A stretch of 64,000 nucleotides of DNA from Niastella populi (GCF_002078015.1 NZ_LWBP01000167.1:1-64000), one strand, 5' to 3'. Counted from the stretch's first letter, positions 17,650 to 28,819 are shown. The notes: generated from the letters alone by a model not told the origin. Numbers and translations are program-made.

Positions 17650-18444
17650 TTACTTTTTGAAATTCAGGTTAACGCCTACGCTTAGGTTTATTGAACTGCA
17701 ATCAAATTCTTTATGATCGGGCATAATACGGCCGGCAGCCCGTACTTCAGCTACGTAATCGGGATTTACTTTCAGATCGGGTTTGTAATATTCATAATCG
17801 AGCTTCACATACAGATCGCCTGCGCGTACCAGCATTACGCCGGCATCGAATGAGATCCCTGAACCCGTGAGTATTTTACCGGTAGTTTGAATACCTGTGC
17901 CATTTTCATTTTTTTCATCGCTGATGCGGGTGAACTGACTCGATGACCAGTTGTTATCGGCACGCAGAATGGGTGAAATGGTAAACTTACCTATTGTATA
18001 TACCTGGTATTGTAATTCAAGACCGGCCTTCCAGGTGCGGAAAGCCTCGCGGTGAGGTTCAGCCATCTCCACTTTTTTGAAATAATATTTCAGTGCGGCT
18101 ACCGGACGTACCCACAGTTTGTTATTGAAGAATGCTGTTTTCAGACCAATTGAAGTATTGAGGCCGCCCTTAAAAACGTCGCTTAACTCAGTATTGGCAG
18201 GAGAAGCAAAACCGGCGTCGACATCGACTGCAAAAAGCCATTTCTTTTTAACTTTCGGCTTTTTTGTTTTTCCATTTTCAATGGTTATGAGCGGCGTATA
18301 AGTGCCTGAAGTTGCCGCTGGAGTAACTGCAGGAGCTGTTACAGGAGCCTGCTGCGCTGAAGTGTCGGTTTGCGCCTGTACTACCTGCTGCATAAACAGC
18401 ACAGAAAAGACCCATAGGAATCGACGGATACAAAGGGTTTTCAT
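17650..18444 (-). CDS. Outer-membrane beta-barrel protein, unknown role
   Basis: 264 aa. Signal peptide to about residue 24 (FMQQVVQAQTD), then a Pro/Ala/Thr-rich linker (residues 28-48), a Lys-rich stretch KTKKPKVKKKW, and alternating-hydrophobic strands ending in INLSVGVNLNFKK, a typical barrel C-terminus with aromatic/basic end. Family is not recognised; it resembles OmpA-type or autotransporter-like small barrels. It lies 102 bp downstream of nothing co-transcribed with certainty; the lipoprotein gene is the next one on the strand. Confidence 0.65.
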   Translation of the reverse strand: MKTLCIRRFLWVFSVLFMQQVVQAQTDTSAQQAPVTAPAVTPAATSGTYTPLITIENGKTKKPKVKKKWLFAVDVDAGFASPANTELSDVFKGGLNTSIGLKTAFFNNKLWVRPVAALKYYFKKVEMAEPHREAFRTWKAGLELQYQVYTIGKFTISPILRADNNWSSSQFTRISDEKNENGTGIQTTGKILTGSGISFDAGVMLVRAGDLYVKLDYEYYKPDLKVNPDYVAEVRAAGRIMPDHKEFDCSSINLSVGVNLNFKK

Positions 18445-18759
18445 TGGATATTTTTTATAATCTTACCACAAAAATATAACTCCCGTGTTCCGATACCGCC
18501 AGGGGTGGTACACCTGCTGCCCAAGGGCAACAGAATCAGCACTATACGATGCATTAAGTACCCCGCCATTAACCGTATCAAAACACCCTAAAAGACTATA
18601 AAACGCTAATATCCATGCTTGTATTGCACTGTTTAGTTATAAGTTATAAGTTATAAGTTTTAGGTGCCTGGTTTTTCAACGCCGACCCGTTACTTATAAC
18701 TTATAACATATTACTTATAACTTATAACTTATAACTTATAACTTACTACTTATAACTTT
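18445..18759. repeat. ATAAGTT / AACTTAT heptamer arrays in a gene-free gap
   Basis: A 315-bp gap without a gene. From 18633 it carries about three AGTTATA heptamers, a unique centre (18660-18690) and then about ten copies of TTATAAC in the opposite sense (18694-18757). The two sides can pair into a long imperfect hairpin. The bases 18445-18630 show no recognisable feature. Confidence 0.8.
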
Positions 18760-18975
18760 TCAGGCTTTAGGTTCCTCGTCGCCCTGTTTGCCTGGTCGCT
18801 CATTGGGTTCAGGAACGGGGATTTCGCCTGGCGAAGTACCGCCGGGATCGTCTTCAGGCTCAATTTCCGGCTCCTGAAAGGGCGGCGTGGGCCGGTTGGG
18901 AACCGTTTCAGGGGTTATTTCAGGGTTTTCGGGATTGGGCACTTCCGGTTTATCGGGATTCGTTTTTTTGGCCAT
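18760..18975 (-). CDS. Small Pro/Glu-rich protein
   Basis: 71 aa starting MAKKTNPDKPEVPNPENPE. About a quarter Pro with many Glu, arranged in loose P-E-x-x-P units, and no hydrophobic segment, so it should be soluble and disordered. Acidic overall except for the first few residues. I know of similar short Pro-rich proteins of unknown role in this phylum, and the sustained composition argues against a chance ORF. No partner is evident nearby. Confidence 0.55.
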   Translation of the reverse strand: MAKKTNPDKPEVPNPENPEITPETVPNRPTPPFQEPEIEPEDDPGGTSPGEIPVPEPNERPGKQGDEEPKA

Positions 18976-19118
18976 AGTATTTCATTTACAGGAGGTAATG
19001 CAAATGGTGTTCCATGCGGGTTTGTAGAAAGCTGATGTATGCCAGTACGGTATAGTACCGGTTAAAAGAACCAGAAATCATAAACTGCCGTTGGCACGAT
19101 TGTTCCATCATTTTGCCA

Positions 19119-19769
19119 ATGAGCTCCACCTTTATGTTCCAGGACCGGATGGATGCGGGCCTTGCGCTCAGCAGGCACCTGCTACATTACAAACGGGTTG
19201 ATGGTGTAATGCTGGCCGTGCCCCGGGGCGGCATACCGGTTGCTTTTCCCATTGCCCGGATACTGGAAATACCCCTTGAGATCATTTTGTCAAAAAAGAT
19301 CGGTCATCCTTTACATAAAGAATACGCCATTGGGGCGGTAAGTCTTACGGGCAGGATCATTGCACCGAACGCAATGGCATCTGATGAATATATTCAACAG
19401 GAAATCATAAACATCAGGAAGCAGCTGCGCGAGATGTATATAAAGTATATGGGCGATAAAAAACCAACACCGGTCAAAGACAAAGTGGTTATCGTAGTCG
19501 ATGATGGCGTGGCAACAGGCAATACGTTATTAAGTACGATCGAGATCATCCGAAACGAACGGCCGAGGAAACTCGTTGTGGCCGTTCCCGTTGCATCACG
19601 GCAGGCAGCTAAAAAATTAAGCGAAGTATGCGATGAATTTGTTTGCGCCTGGATCCCTTCGGAATTCCATTCCGTTGGTGAATTCTATTTAGATTTTACA
19701 CAGGTAACCGATGAGGAGGTCGTAAGTATATTGGAAATGAGAGTTAAGGAAGACCCGGGAAACGAATGA
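19119..19769 (+). CDS. Phosphoribosyltransferase-domain protein
   Basis: 216 aa. The PRPP-binding signature VVIVVDDGVATGNT (about residues 127-140) and the upstream MLAVPRGGIPVAFPIA loop identify a type I PRTase fold. Start taken at the ATG 19119; a TTG two codons earlier is less likely. Proteins of this subfamily are found fused or adjacent to stress genes (for example in the mycobacterial DosR regulon) and their substrate is unknown. Here it faces the HPF, flavodoxin and UspA genes across a convergent inverted-repeat spacer. Confidence 0.85.
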   Translation: MSSTFMFQDRMDAGLALSRHLLHYKRVDGVMLAVPRGGIPVAFPIARILEIPLEIILSKKIGHPLHKEYAIGAVSLTGRIIAPNAMASDEYIQQEIINIRKQLREMYIKYMGDKKPTPVKDKVVIVVDDGVATGNTLLSTIEIIRNERPRKLVVAVPVASRQAAKKLSEVCDEFVCAWIPSEFHSVGEFYLDFTQVTDEEVVSILEMRVKEDPGNE

Positions 19770-19770
19770 A

Positions 19771-19923
19771 TGCAAAATGCTAATTAGCTAATGTGATAAT
19801 GGAAATACAGCTTCATTTGAGTGCTGTCGCAATAACGTCGGTGCATTAATGAATCCGCATAAAAGCATTAGCGCATTGGCACATTATCGAATTATCACAT
19901 TTTCACATTATCACATTATCAAA
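19771..19923. repeat. Inverted 9-bp repeat arrays between convergent genes
   Basis: Left part has GCTAATTAGCTAATGTGATAA; right part has repeats of CACATTATC (about four) ending TCAAATTA at the HPF stop. The two sides are partly complementary and may act as a bidirectional terminator between the PRTase and HPF genes. Confidence 0.6.
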
Positions 19924-20256
19924 TTAAACTTTCACCGTACTCGTTATCTGATCGGGTAGTCCCTGCTGCAATTTCGCCTGCTCCTGCACTGCTTTTTCAA
20001 GTTCACTCACCGCGGCACAGGCGCTTTCATCAAAACTTGCCGAACGGCGATGCACAAACAGGGAATCGCCATAAAGGGTGAGCCTGATCTCGCAGATCTT
20101 ATTTTCCTGTGGCAGAGCAGCCGTGTCATGGCGCAATATGATTTCTGCTTTAACAATATCCTTGATAAGATGTGAAAAGGAAAGCACCTTCTCTTTCACA
20201 GGCTTTAGTATGGATTCATTTACTTCCGAGTGCGGGGCATGAATCTCAATAATCAT
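19924..20256 (-). CDS. HPF/RaiA-family ribosome-hibernation factor
   Basis: 110 aa from the ATG at 20254-20256 (MIIEIHAPHSEVNESIL), the position where family members begin; in-frame ATGs exist 7 codons further upstream and the exact start is open. The beta-alpha-beta-beta-beta-alpha pattern (VKAEIILRHD, KICEIRLTLYGDSLFVHRRS, then a long helix FDESACAAVSELEKAVQEQ) matches short ribosome-associated inhibitors that bind the 30S decoding site and dimerise or silence ribosomes in starvation. Same strand as flavodoxin and UspA. Confidence 0.8.
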   Translation of the reverse strand: MIIEIHAPHSEVNESILKPVKEKVLSFSHLIKDIVKAEIILRHDTAALPQENKICEIRLTLYGDSLFVHRRSASFDESACAAVSELEKAVQEQAKLQQGLPDQITSTVKV

Positions 20257-20465
20257 TGACTCAAATCGGAATGCCATATAAAATGTTGTGTTTTCTAAGT
20301 TACGACTATAAATGCAATAAAACATACGCCGGCAGTGGCTTTAACAACACCGCATTAAGAAAATGAAACGCCCCTGATCTTTATAACATTGTGATAGATA
20401 GGGCGTAAGCATTCACTTGCGCACGCAGGGCGCATCAACCCGGCGGTAAATACTATAAATTTTAA

Positions 20466-21014
20466 TCAGCCCAGAATTTCTTCACCGGCCAATTTGTTGG
20501 CAGCACCCTGTTGCAGTGCGTTCACCGACTGCACCAGCGGAATGATGTTTTCCTTTTTCATGTCATCAAAACCATGGATCATTCGCTCCTTTTCATCAGG
20601 GTCTTTCGTAGCGCGTGAAGCAAATTTCAGCATCAGCCTGTCGAACCAGTTAAGATCGTTGATCACCAGACGGCCGCGTAAAAAGAATACGGTGATCTTG
20701 TTTTGTAACAATGGCGGAATATTGCGTTGCGCTATTTGTTCCAGCTCGTCTTTCTTATCTGCCGGTGTGGCGCAGACAATGAATAAAAAAACATTCTTAC
20801 GCAACAACTGGTGCGCATGTTTTTTTAACCAGGCATGTAATGTGAGCCGGCCTTCATATACCGATGCGCCAATTACTACAACATCTGTGGCATCGATCGT
20901 TTCATCGAGCAGTTGCACCGGTGTAAACAATGGCCATTTCAACACTTCGCTTATCCAGTTGGCATACTGGCTGGTTGCCCCGTATTTTCCTTTATAAAGA
21001 ATGATCCCTTTCAT
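20466..21014 (-). CDS. Flavodoxin-domain protein (HemG/protoporphyrinogen oxidase-like)
   Basis: 182 aa. MKGIILYKGKYGATSQYANW is the FMN phosphate loop of a flavodoxin, followed by DVVVIGASVYEGRL (second FMN loop) and VFLFIVCATPADKKDE. The sequence style matches menaquinone-dependent protoporphyrinogen-oxidase-like flavodoxins (HemG family), but no heme gene is near. In stress clusters such proteins probably act in redox balance. It lies 170 bp upstream of the repeat array that separates it from uspA. Confidence 0.8.
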   Translation of the reverse strand: MKGIILYKGKYGATSQYANWISEVLKWPLFTPVQLLDETIDATDVVVIGASVYEGRLTLHAWLKKHAHQLLRKNVFLFIVCATPADKKDELEQIAQRNIPPLLQNKITVFFLRGRLVINDLNWFDRLMLKFASRATKDPDEKERMIHGFDDMKKENIIPLVQSVNALQQGAANKLAGEEILG

Positions 21015-21065
21015 ACTGTGAATTTTAAAGTGATCAATAATATTTTCCTTCTATTTTAACCTTGA

Positions 21066-21199
21066 GGATAACTTTCGCCTTTTGTCTTTATGCCTTTCGC
21101 CTTCAGCCTTTCGCCTTTCGCCTTCTGCCTTCTGCCTTTCGCCTTCTGCCTTTCGCCTTTTGCCTTTCGCCTTCTGCCTTAAGCCTTTAGCCTTTAGCC
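21066..21199. repeat. Heptamer array GCCTTTC/GCCTTCT/GCCTTTA
   Basis: About 17 units of the form NGCCTTY in a row with variation at only two positions, e.g. TCGCCTTTCGCCTTCTGCC. It fills the space between the UspA stop and the flavodoxin start. The same words recur at 24360-24480 and, inverted, at 31008-31050. Confidence 0.9.
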
Positions 21200-22030
21200 T
21201 TAATGATGTGTTATAAAGAACGGCAGGTTGATGGTCTTTAACAGTATACCGGCAGTGGCGGGTTTGAAAAGTGACGATAACCAGCTGCGGCCAAAAGCGC
21301 CCATAACCACAATGGTGTTTTGTTTGCCCAGCAAACGGGCATACAGTTCTTCAGAGGGTTTTCCCTGCAACACCTGGAAACCGATGCCTGAGTAATGCAT
21401 GCGCAGCCATTTTCCGAGTTTTTCTTTATCGGTAACAGGTAATGAATCGTCTTTATTCACCTGCAATACGATCGCTTTTTTATCGGCCAGTTCGGGGAAC
21501 AGGTAGGTGAATTGTTTGATGGCGAAAACTGCCGAGCGGCTGCCATCGTACGCAAATACAATTTCTTCGATGCCTGTCTGGTTCAACGGCGCCACCAGTA
21601 CCGGGCATTCTGCTTCGGCCAGTATTTGTTTTACCAGGGCGGTGGGAGACTCTTCGAGTTTCTTTTCAAAAGAAAGGGAAGCCTGTACGATCACGAGATC
21701 GGCAAACCGGCTTTCCTCAATGATAGCTTCAGCGGCATTGATGGTACTGTTATTGAGAATTTGACAACGTATTCCTCTTACCGCGCAGGTGCGTTCAAAC
21801 TGCTGTATATAGGCTAATTGCTTTTGTTCGGCGGCCGTGGGCCCTTTGGTTACAATGGTTTCAACATAGGGCATTCCGAATGCCATATTTACTATCGTTT
21901 CCTCTTCTTTGGGTTCACTAAGAAAATAACCGGTGAGGGTTGAATGTGACAAGGTGGCCGTGTTACAGGCAAAATGAATCAACTCTGTATCAACATGACC
22001 GGCATCCAGCGCCAATAGGATCTTTTTCAT
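21200..22030 (-). CDS. Universal stress protein with two UspA domains
   Basis: 276 aa. Two tandem Usp folds: residues 1-145 (KILLALDAGHVDTELIHF) and 150-276 (EIVFAYDGSRSAVFAIKQF). The C-terminal GxxG-type nucleotide loop is VVMGAFGRSWLSSLFK; the N-terminal half lacks a clear ATP loop. Tandem Usp proteins sense energy state or bind ATP under starvation or hypoxia. Adjacent to the flavodoxin, HPF and PRTase genes, suggesting a shared stress programme. Confidence 0.9.
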   Translation of the reverse strand: MKKILLALDAGHVDTELIHFACNTATLSHSTLTGYFLSEPKEEETIVNMAFGMPYVETIVTKGPTAAEQKQLAYIQQFERTCAVRGIRCQILNNSTINAAEAIIEESRFADLVIVQASLSFEKKLEESPTALVKQILAEAECPVLVAPLNQTGIEEIVFAYDGSRSAVFAIKQFTYLFPELADKKAIVLQVNKDDSLPVTDKEKLGKWLRMHYSGIGFQVLQGKPSEELYARLLGKQNTIVVMGAFGRSWLSSLFKPATAGILLKTINLPFFITHH

Positions 22031-22119
22031 GGTGCATTATTTTACACCAAAGCTATTGTGCAATGCCCTGTACAGAAATGACATTTGTTAGCTGAAGGGA
22101 TGATTGTTGTCAAAAGCAA

Positions 22120-22263
22120 CAGTGGTGAAAGGCAACAAGGCAACAAGGCATAAAGGCAAATACAAATACTATTTCACTTCACCATTCGACATTCAACATT
22201 GGATATTCGACATTTTGTATTTGCCTTTCCCTTTCTAATTTTTAATTTCTCATTCCTCATTTC
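22120..22263. repeat. Inverted repeat with core GCAAATACAAATAC
   Basis: Purine-rich words (GGCAACAAGGCAACAAGGC) lead to AAAGGCAAATACAAA near 22152-22166, and TTTGTATTTGCCTTT at 22214-22228 is its exact complement, giving a 15-bp stem with a 47-nt loop made of ACATTCAACATTGGATATTC-type words. The gap follows the thiH stop and precedes the UspA start. Confidence 0.8.
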
Positions 22264-23388
22264 TCATTTCTGTAAAGCCCCGTCCCAATCTTTCCAAACC
22301 GGTTCATACCCTATAGAGGAAATAACGCGGGCCATTTCGGCCGGACTGCGTTCGTCGGCTATTTCAAACTGCTCGAGGGATTCGGGCTCTACGGCATAAC
22401 CGCCCGGATTGGTTTTTGAACCGGCACTGATAGAAGTTATGCCTAACTGCATAATATGATCCCTGAACCGCGGATGCTCGCGCGTAGATAACGACAATTC
22501 CACTTCCTGGTTAAAGATGCGCCAGGCGCAGACCAACTGCACCAGCTCGCGATCAACCATTTCCACCTTTGGTTCCAGTCCGCCCGAGAACGGACGCAGC
22601 CGCGGAAATGAAATGCTGTATTTTGTTTGCCAGTAAGTACGTTCGAGATAATTCAAATGCAAAGCGGTGAAGAATGAATCGGTACGCCAGTCCTCCAGGC
22701 CTATCAATATGCCCAAACCTATCTTATGCACCCCTGCCCTGCCGAGGCGGTCGGGCGTTTCTATGCGGTATTGAAAATTCGATTTCTTTCCTTTGGGATG
22801 ATGCTTTTTGTAATCTTCGCGGTGATAGGTTTCCTGGTACACCAGCACCGTATGCAATCCTTCCCTGGTAAGCTCGCGGTAATCTTCCTCATCCAGCGGC
22901 TGCACTTCCATAGAGATATGTGCAAAATGATTGCGCAACAGGTTGATGGCATTTTTAAAATACGGCACATGCACCGTATGATTGGCCTCGCCGGTCACCA
23001 GCAACACATGTTCATACCCCATCGATTTTATGGCGGTTGCTTCCTGCACTATTTCGGTTGCAGTCAATGTACGCCGGCGCACTTTATTATCGAGACTGAA
23101 CCCGCAGTAGGTGCAAATATTATTGCATTCGTTCGACAGATACATGGGCACATATAACTGTATCGTTTTCCCAAAACGTTGCCGGGTGAGCTGCTGGCTC
23201 AACTGCGCCATCGGCTCAAGATATGCAGCCGCCGCCGGTGAAATCAACGCCATAAAATCATCCAGCGACCGGGATTGCCTTCCCAGCGCCGCCTCTACAT
23301 CTACAGCTGTTTTGCTGTAGATCCGTTCTTTTACTTCGTTCCAGTTATACCTGTTGAAAACATCTATAAAACTATCCATGGTATTCAC
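22264..23388 (-). CDS. thiH: 2-iminoacetate synthase (tyrosine lyase) ThiH
   Basis: 374 aa radical-SAM enzyme. The [4Fe-4S] motif CNNICTYCGF (C-x3-C-x2-C) sits near residues 88-95, followed by the TIM-barrel strands GYEHVLLVTGEANH and HISMEVQPLDEEDY typical of ThiH. It splits tyrosine to 2-iminoacetate for the thiazole ring. Last gene of the thiamin operon, 84 bp after thiG. Its 3' end abuts an intergenic repeat element. Confidence 0.95.
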   Translation of the reverse strand: MNTMDSFIDVFNRYNWNEVKERIYSKTAVDVEAALGRQSRSLDDFMALISPAAAAYLEPMAQLSQQLTRQRFGKTIQLYVPMYLSNECNNICTYCGFSLDNKVRRRTLTATEIVQEATAIKSMGYEHVLLVTGEANHTVHVPYFKNAINLLRNHFAHISMEVQPLDEEDYRELTREGLHTVLVYQETYHREDYKKHHPKGKKSNFQYRIETPDRLGRAGVHKIGLGILIGLEDWRTDSFFTALHLNYLERTYWQTKYSISFPRLRPFSGGLEPKVEMVDRELVQLVCAWRIFNQEVELSLSTREHPRFRDHIMQLGITSISAGSKTNPGGYAVEPESLEQFEIADERSPAEMARVISSIGYEPVWKDWDGALQK

Positions 23389-23472
23389 TTTAAAACAGGA
23401 ATGGTGTTTTGGCCTGATGCCCGCCCGGATGACGGGGAACTTACATGGAAAAAACTTTCATTGCCTTACATA

Positions 23473-24261
23473 TCACAATGAAATTTTTTCCATGGAGGCT
23501 TCATCTAAAAATGCGGTTAAAGGACTACTTGCCACGGCGGTGTTCAATGGTTTGGCCAGCCGGGCTTCATACGCCATACGGCCTGCCTCAACCGCTATTT
23601 TAAATGCAGCTGCCATTTGCACCGGTTGTCCGGCTACGGCAATGGCCGTATTCACCAGCACCGCATCGGCGCCGATCTCCAGGGCTTTGGCCGCATCGGA
23701 AGGAGAACCTATACCTGCATCTACCACCACCGGCACTTTGCTTTGTTCTATGATGATCTCCAGAAAATCTATTGTCTTCAATCCTTTGTTGCTTCCTATT
23801 GGCGAGCCCAGCGGCATTACCGCTGCTGCGCCTGCTTCTTCGAGGCGTTTGCACAACACCGGATCGGCATGAATATAGGGTAATACCACAAAACCTAATT
23901 TCACCAGTTCTTCTGTCGCCTTCAACGTTTCAACCGCATCGGGCATTAAATATTTCGGATCGGGATGTATTTCCAGCTTCAGCCAGTTTGTTTGCAAGGC
24001 TTCCCTTGCCAGCTGCGCGGCAAAGACCGCTTCTTTGGCGGTACGTACACCGGAGGTATTTGGCAACAGGTTGATGTGCTGATGTTGCAGGTGACGCAAA
24101 ATATCATCCTGCGGATCGTTCATATCAACCCGTTTCAATGCCACTGTCACCAGTTCTGATCCCGATGCCAGCAGCGCCTCTTCCATCACATTGGCTGAAC
24201 TGAATTTTCCCGTTCCCGTGAATAAACGGGAGTTGAATGTTTTGTTTGCTATCGTTAACAT
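23473..24261 (-). CDS. thiG: Thiazole synthase ThiG
   Basis: 262 aa TIM barrel. Lys-95 in [10 protein letters not shown] is the Schiff-base lysine that binds 1-deoxy-D-xylulose 5-phosphate. Other family marks are [24 protein letters not shown] and [14 protein letters not shown], the phosphate-binding loops. With ThiS-thiocarboxylate and 2-iminoacetate from ThiH it builds the thiazole phosphate. Separated from thiE by a long repeat array (24290-24473). Confidence 0.95.
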   Translation of the reverse strand: MLTIANKTFNSRLFTGTGKFSSANVMEEALLASGSELVTVALKRVDMNDPQDDILRHLQHQHINLLPNTSGVRTAKEAVFAAQLAREALQTNWLKLEIHPDPKYLMPDAVETLKATEELVKLGFVVLPYIHADPVLCKRLEEAGAAAVMPLGSPIGSNKGLKTIDFLEIIIEQSKVPVVVDAGIGSPSDAAKALEIGADAVLVNTAIAVAGQPVQMAAAFKIAVEAGRMAYEARLAKPLNTAVASSPLTAFLDEASMEKISL

Positions 24262-24289
24262 ATGAATTCGTTTAAAATGATCGAATGTG

Positions 24290-24473
24290 GCTGAAAGCTG
24301 AAGGCTGAAGGCTTAAAGCAAATACAAATACAGAGAATTGCATTTCTTTTGCTTTTTAGCTTTTGCCCTTAGCCTTTTGCCTTTAGCCTTCAGCCTTTCG
24401 CCTTCAGCCTTTCGCCTTTTGCCTTTTGCCTTTCGCCTTCAGCCTTCAGCCTTCAGCCTTCAGCCTTCAGCCT
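24290..24473. repeat. Long imperfect hairpin of heptamers inside the thi operon
   Basis: Left side GCTGAAAGCTGAAGGC, then GCTTAAAGC and the core GCAAATACAAATAC at 24318-24331. After a short centre the right side runs through GCCTTTAGCC / TCGCCTTTTGCC heptamers to the thiE stop. The two sides are reverse complements in outline. It sits between thiE and thiG and may stop or stabilise part of the transcript. Confidence 0.85.
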
Positions 24474-25100
24474 TCAGCCTGAATACAAAGCATCAATTTG
24501 TTTAACCACTTCCTGTTTATTAACTGCATTGGTAATAGTACCTGAAACCGCCACTCCATGAATACCGGCATCGCGTAAGCCCGGCACATCAGCGGCCAGA
24601 ATACCGCCGATTGCCACAATGGGCAATTGAATACCGGCAGCCCGCACTTCATTCATTATTCGCCGGTAGCCTTCCAAACCCAACACCGGGCTTAATTTCT
24701 CCTTGGTAGCAGTGAACCGGAAGGGACCGAGGCCGATATAATCAACCCCTTCCTGCACGCGTTGCTGAATATGTTCGAAGGTGTTGGCGGTGCCGCCTAC
24801 TATCATTTCTTTACCTGTGATCGCCCTTACCTCGGCAGGGCTCAGATCCTGCAAACCAACATGAATGCCCCATGCACCAACGGCTTTTGCCACCTGCGGA
24901 AAATCATTGATGACGAGTTTGGCCTTATAGCGGTCGCACAGCTCCTTGGCCTTTTTTGCCTGTTCCAGTACGGCCGTTTCGGGTTCGTTTTTTACCCGTA
25001 GCTGCACCAGGCGGCAACCGGCCTGCAACGCTTCTTCAATGGCCATTAAATGCGTTTTTGCGGCGGTTTGTTGTGATATAAAATACACACGTTCTAACAT
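24474..25100 (-). CDS. thiE: Thiamine-phosphate synthase ThiE
   Basis: 208 aa from ATG 25098-25100 (MLERVYFISQQ), overlapping the thiD end by 7 bp; longer reading frames upstream are thiD in another frame. Canonical ThiE motifs: VQLRVKN, LVINDFPQVAKAVGAWGIHV (pyrophosphate and Mg sites), IGLGPFRFTATKEK (pyrimidine loop) and VAIGGILAADV. It joins HMP-PP and thiazole phosphate. The stop runs into the heptamer array. Confidence 0.93.
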   Translation of the reverse strand: MLERVYFISQQTAAKTHLMAIEEALQAGCRLVQLRVKNEPETAVLEQAKKAKELCDRYKAKLVINDFPQVAKAVGAWGIHVGLQDLSPAEVRAITGKEMIVGGTANTFEHIQQRVQEGVDYIGLGPFRFTATKEKLSPVLGLEGYRRIMNEVRAAGIQLPIVAIGGILAADVPGLRDAGIHGVAVSGTITNAVNKQEVVKQIDALYSG

Positions 25101-25849
25101 ACTGTATGATATCCCAGTAACGACTGGTTGCTGTTTAAGAATGTTTCTACATAATTTTTTGCCAGGCGGCAGGCTTCCCTCAATGATTCGCCCTTTGCCA
25201 GGTGGGCGGTAATGGCAGCTGCCAGTACACAACCCGATCCATGTTTTGGAAAGGCATGCGCAACACCGGCGCTAATGACCGTGCTGCCGGCAGGTTCATA
25301 CAAGGTATCTGTTCCCAATGAATCGGCACGATGCCCGCCTTTTAATAATACCGCACAAAACAGGGCCCTGTCGTCTTTTACCAACGACTCATTTGCGATC
25401 GATTGCAGTTGCAGCAGCTCATTGTAATTGGGCGTTACCAGCGTTACCGCGGCCAGGATGGCTTCGAGACTATGAAAAGTATCCGGGCTGTGAAAATCAT
25501 AGCCGGCGCTGGCTTTCAACACCGGGTCCCAAATAATTTGAATGGCCGGGTTATGCGCCTTTAAAAACCTGATCACTTCTATAAGCGTCTCCGGTGAATG
25601 GATGATGCCGATCTTACAGGCAACGATATCGAACTTACCGATCAGCGGCTGCAATTGCTCAATGATCTGTTCAGCACTCAGCCAGTGCAGCTTTATAAAT
25701 TTATCATCGGTTTGAACCGTCAATGCCGTGCATACGCCGAAACCATACACCTCAAGCTGTTCAAACGTTTTGCAATCGGCCAGTACACCCGCTCCCGCAC
25801 TGGGATCAAAACCGGCTATGGTCAATACGTATGGGCGTGGTGATTGCAT
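25094..25849 (-). CDS. thiD: HMP(-P) kinase ThiD
   Basis: 251 aa ribokinase-fold enzyme. LTIAGFDPSAGAGVLADCK is the substrate-binding N-terminus, and KHGSGCVLAAAITAHLAKG holds the anion-hole GSGC with the catalytic Cys/Asp-equivalent region of ThiD. It phosphorylates hydroxymethylpyrimidine twice. Compact 251 aa without a fused ThiE. Overlaps thiE by 7 bp and is 32 bp after the thiE2-like gene. Confidence 0.94.
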   Translation of the reverse strand: MQSPRPYVLTIAGFDPSAGAGVLADCKTFEQLEVYGFGVCTALTVQTDDKFIKLHWLSAEQIIEQLQPLIGKFDIVACKIGIIHSPETLIEVIRFLKAHNPAIQIIWDPVLKASAGYDFHSPDTFHSLEAILAAVTLVTPNYNELLQLQSIANESLVKDDRALFCAVLLKGGHRADSLGTDTLYEPAGSTVISAGVAHAFPKHGSGCVLAAAITAHLAKGESLREACRLAKNYVETFLNSNQSLLGYHTVC

Positions 25850-25881
25850 TGTTTAATTTTTATTGTAAGGTGGGTGGCCTT

Positions 25882-26499
25882 TTAGTTAAACATGTTTTGA
25901 AATGATTTCTCCAGGGCGACCCACCTTTCAACCGCTTTTTCCGGTTCGTTCCAGATAGATCCCAATACGGCAGCGCCGTCAAAATTCATTTCAGCTACCT
26001 TTTTTATATTACCCGCACCGATGCCGCCCAGCGCAATTACCGGAACGGTTTTCTGCTCCGGGGTCAAATAAAAATCATCGCCGGCCACTCCCCTGTACTG
26101 CTGTTTTGAAATGCTGTCGAACACCGGTGAAAAAAAGGTGTACGAGAAACAGGATGATAAATTTTGAACCGTTTCGATGTCATGCACAGACGTGCTCAAC
26201 GTGTACCCTTTTTCTTTCAATTGTAACAACGATTCTGCTGTTGCCCCCTGCCGGTGCTCTTCCCTGAAATGCCAGCGATGCAGGTCATACGTCGACATCA
26301 AATGAAAAAAACCATGCATTGCGATGCGGTTATGATAAACAGTTGGTATGCCATCGAGCAAATTCCTCATTGCCTGTTCATCCGCATCCGGTTTGCGCAG
26401 GTGAAAAATCTCCAGCCCTTCTTCAAACAATTGTTGAATGATGGCTGCTTCACCGGGAAGCATGACAGGGTTTGATATGACGATTAGTTGGAACATCAT
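25882..26499 (-). CDS. Second ThiE/TenI-like protein
   Basis: 205 aa TIM barrel of the thiamine phosphate synthase superfamily: IFHLRKPD (LRxK/P), STSVHDIETV, FFSPVFDSISKQQY and VIALGGIGAGNIKKV. Compared with the neighbouring ThiE it lacks the ND Mg motif and the GPxxxTxTK loop is altered, so it could be a TenI-like thiazole tautomerase or a diverged ThiE. Bacteroidetes thi operons often hold such a second copy. Between thiC (REP spacer) and thiD. Confidence 0.85.
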   Translation of the reverse strand: MMFQLIVISNPVMLPGEAAIIQQLFEEGLEIFHLRKPDADEQAMRNLLDGIPTVYHNRIAMHGFFHLMSTYDLHRWHFREEHRQGATAESLLQLKEKGYTLSTSVHDIETVQNLSSCFSYTFFSPVFDSISKQQYRGVAGDDFYLTPEQKTVPVIALGGIGAGNIKKVAEMNFDGAAVLGSIWNEPEKAVERWVALEKSFQNMFN

Positions 26500-26501
26500 T
26501 T

Positions 26502-26534
26502 AAGTGTGCCACGTTTTATAAACGTGGTACACTT
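26502..26534. repeat. REP-like palindrome, copy 1
   Basis: AAGTGTGCCACGTT and AACGTGGTACACTT flank a 5-nt loop TTATA; 14-bp arms, one mismatch. It lies between thiC and the thiE2-like gene. Sister copies are at 38783, 46773 and 57406. Confidence 0.9.
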
Positions 26535-26545
26535 CTATCTGGTCT

Positions 26546-28615
<2,070 letters not shown>

Positions 28616-28819
28616 TTACCCGCCCTGTGTAGCCCTGATAAGCATTACCTTATCGGCTTCCCGCAGTATATATGCCGGCCAGGCCGTGCTGGGAATAACG
28701 GTTTGATCAACCGCTACAGCCAGTCCGGCCACAGGTATGCCCAATACCTGGGTAAGCAATTGCTCAAGCGAACATTGATCAGGAATTTCCCTGGGTTGTT
28801 GATTGATAGAAATGTTCAT
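28616..28819 (-). CDS. thiS: Sulfur carrier protein ThiS
   Basis: 67 aa ubiquitin-like beta-grasp protein. MNISINQQPREIPDQCSLEQ is the first strand pair and the C-terminus IRATQGG ends in the diagnostic Gly-Gly that is adenylated and thiocarboxylated. First gene of the operon, 79 bp downstream of the TPP riboswitch. The activating enzyme ThiF is not encoded in the window. Confidence 0.94.
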   Translation of the reverse strand: MNISINQQPREIPDQCSLEQLLTQVLGIPVAGLAVAVDQTVIPSTAWPAYILREADKVMLIRATQGG

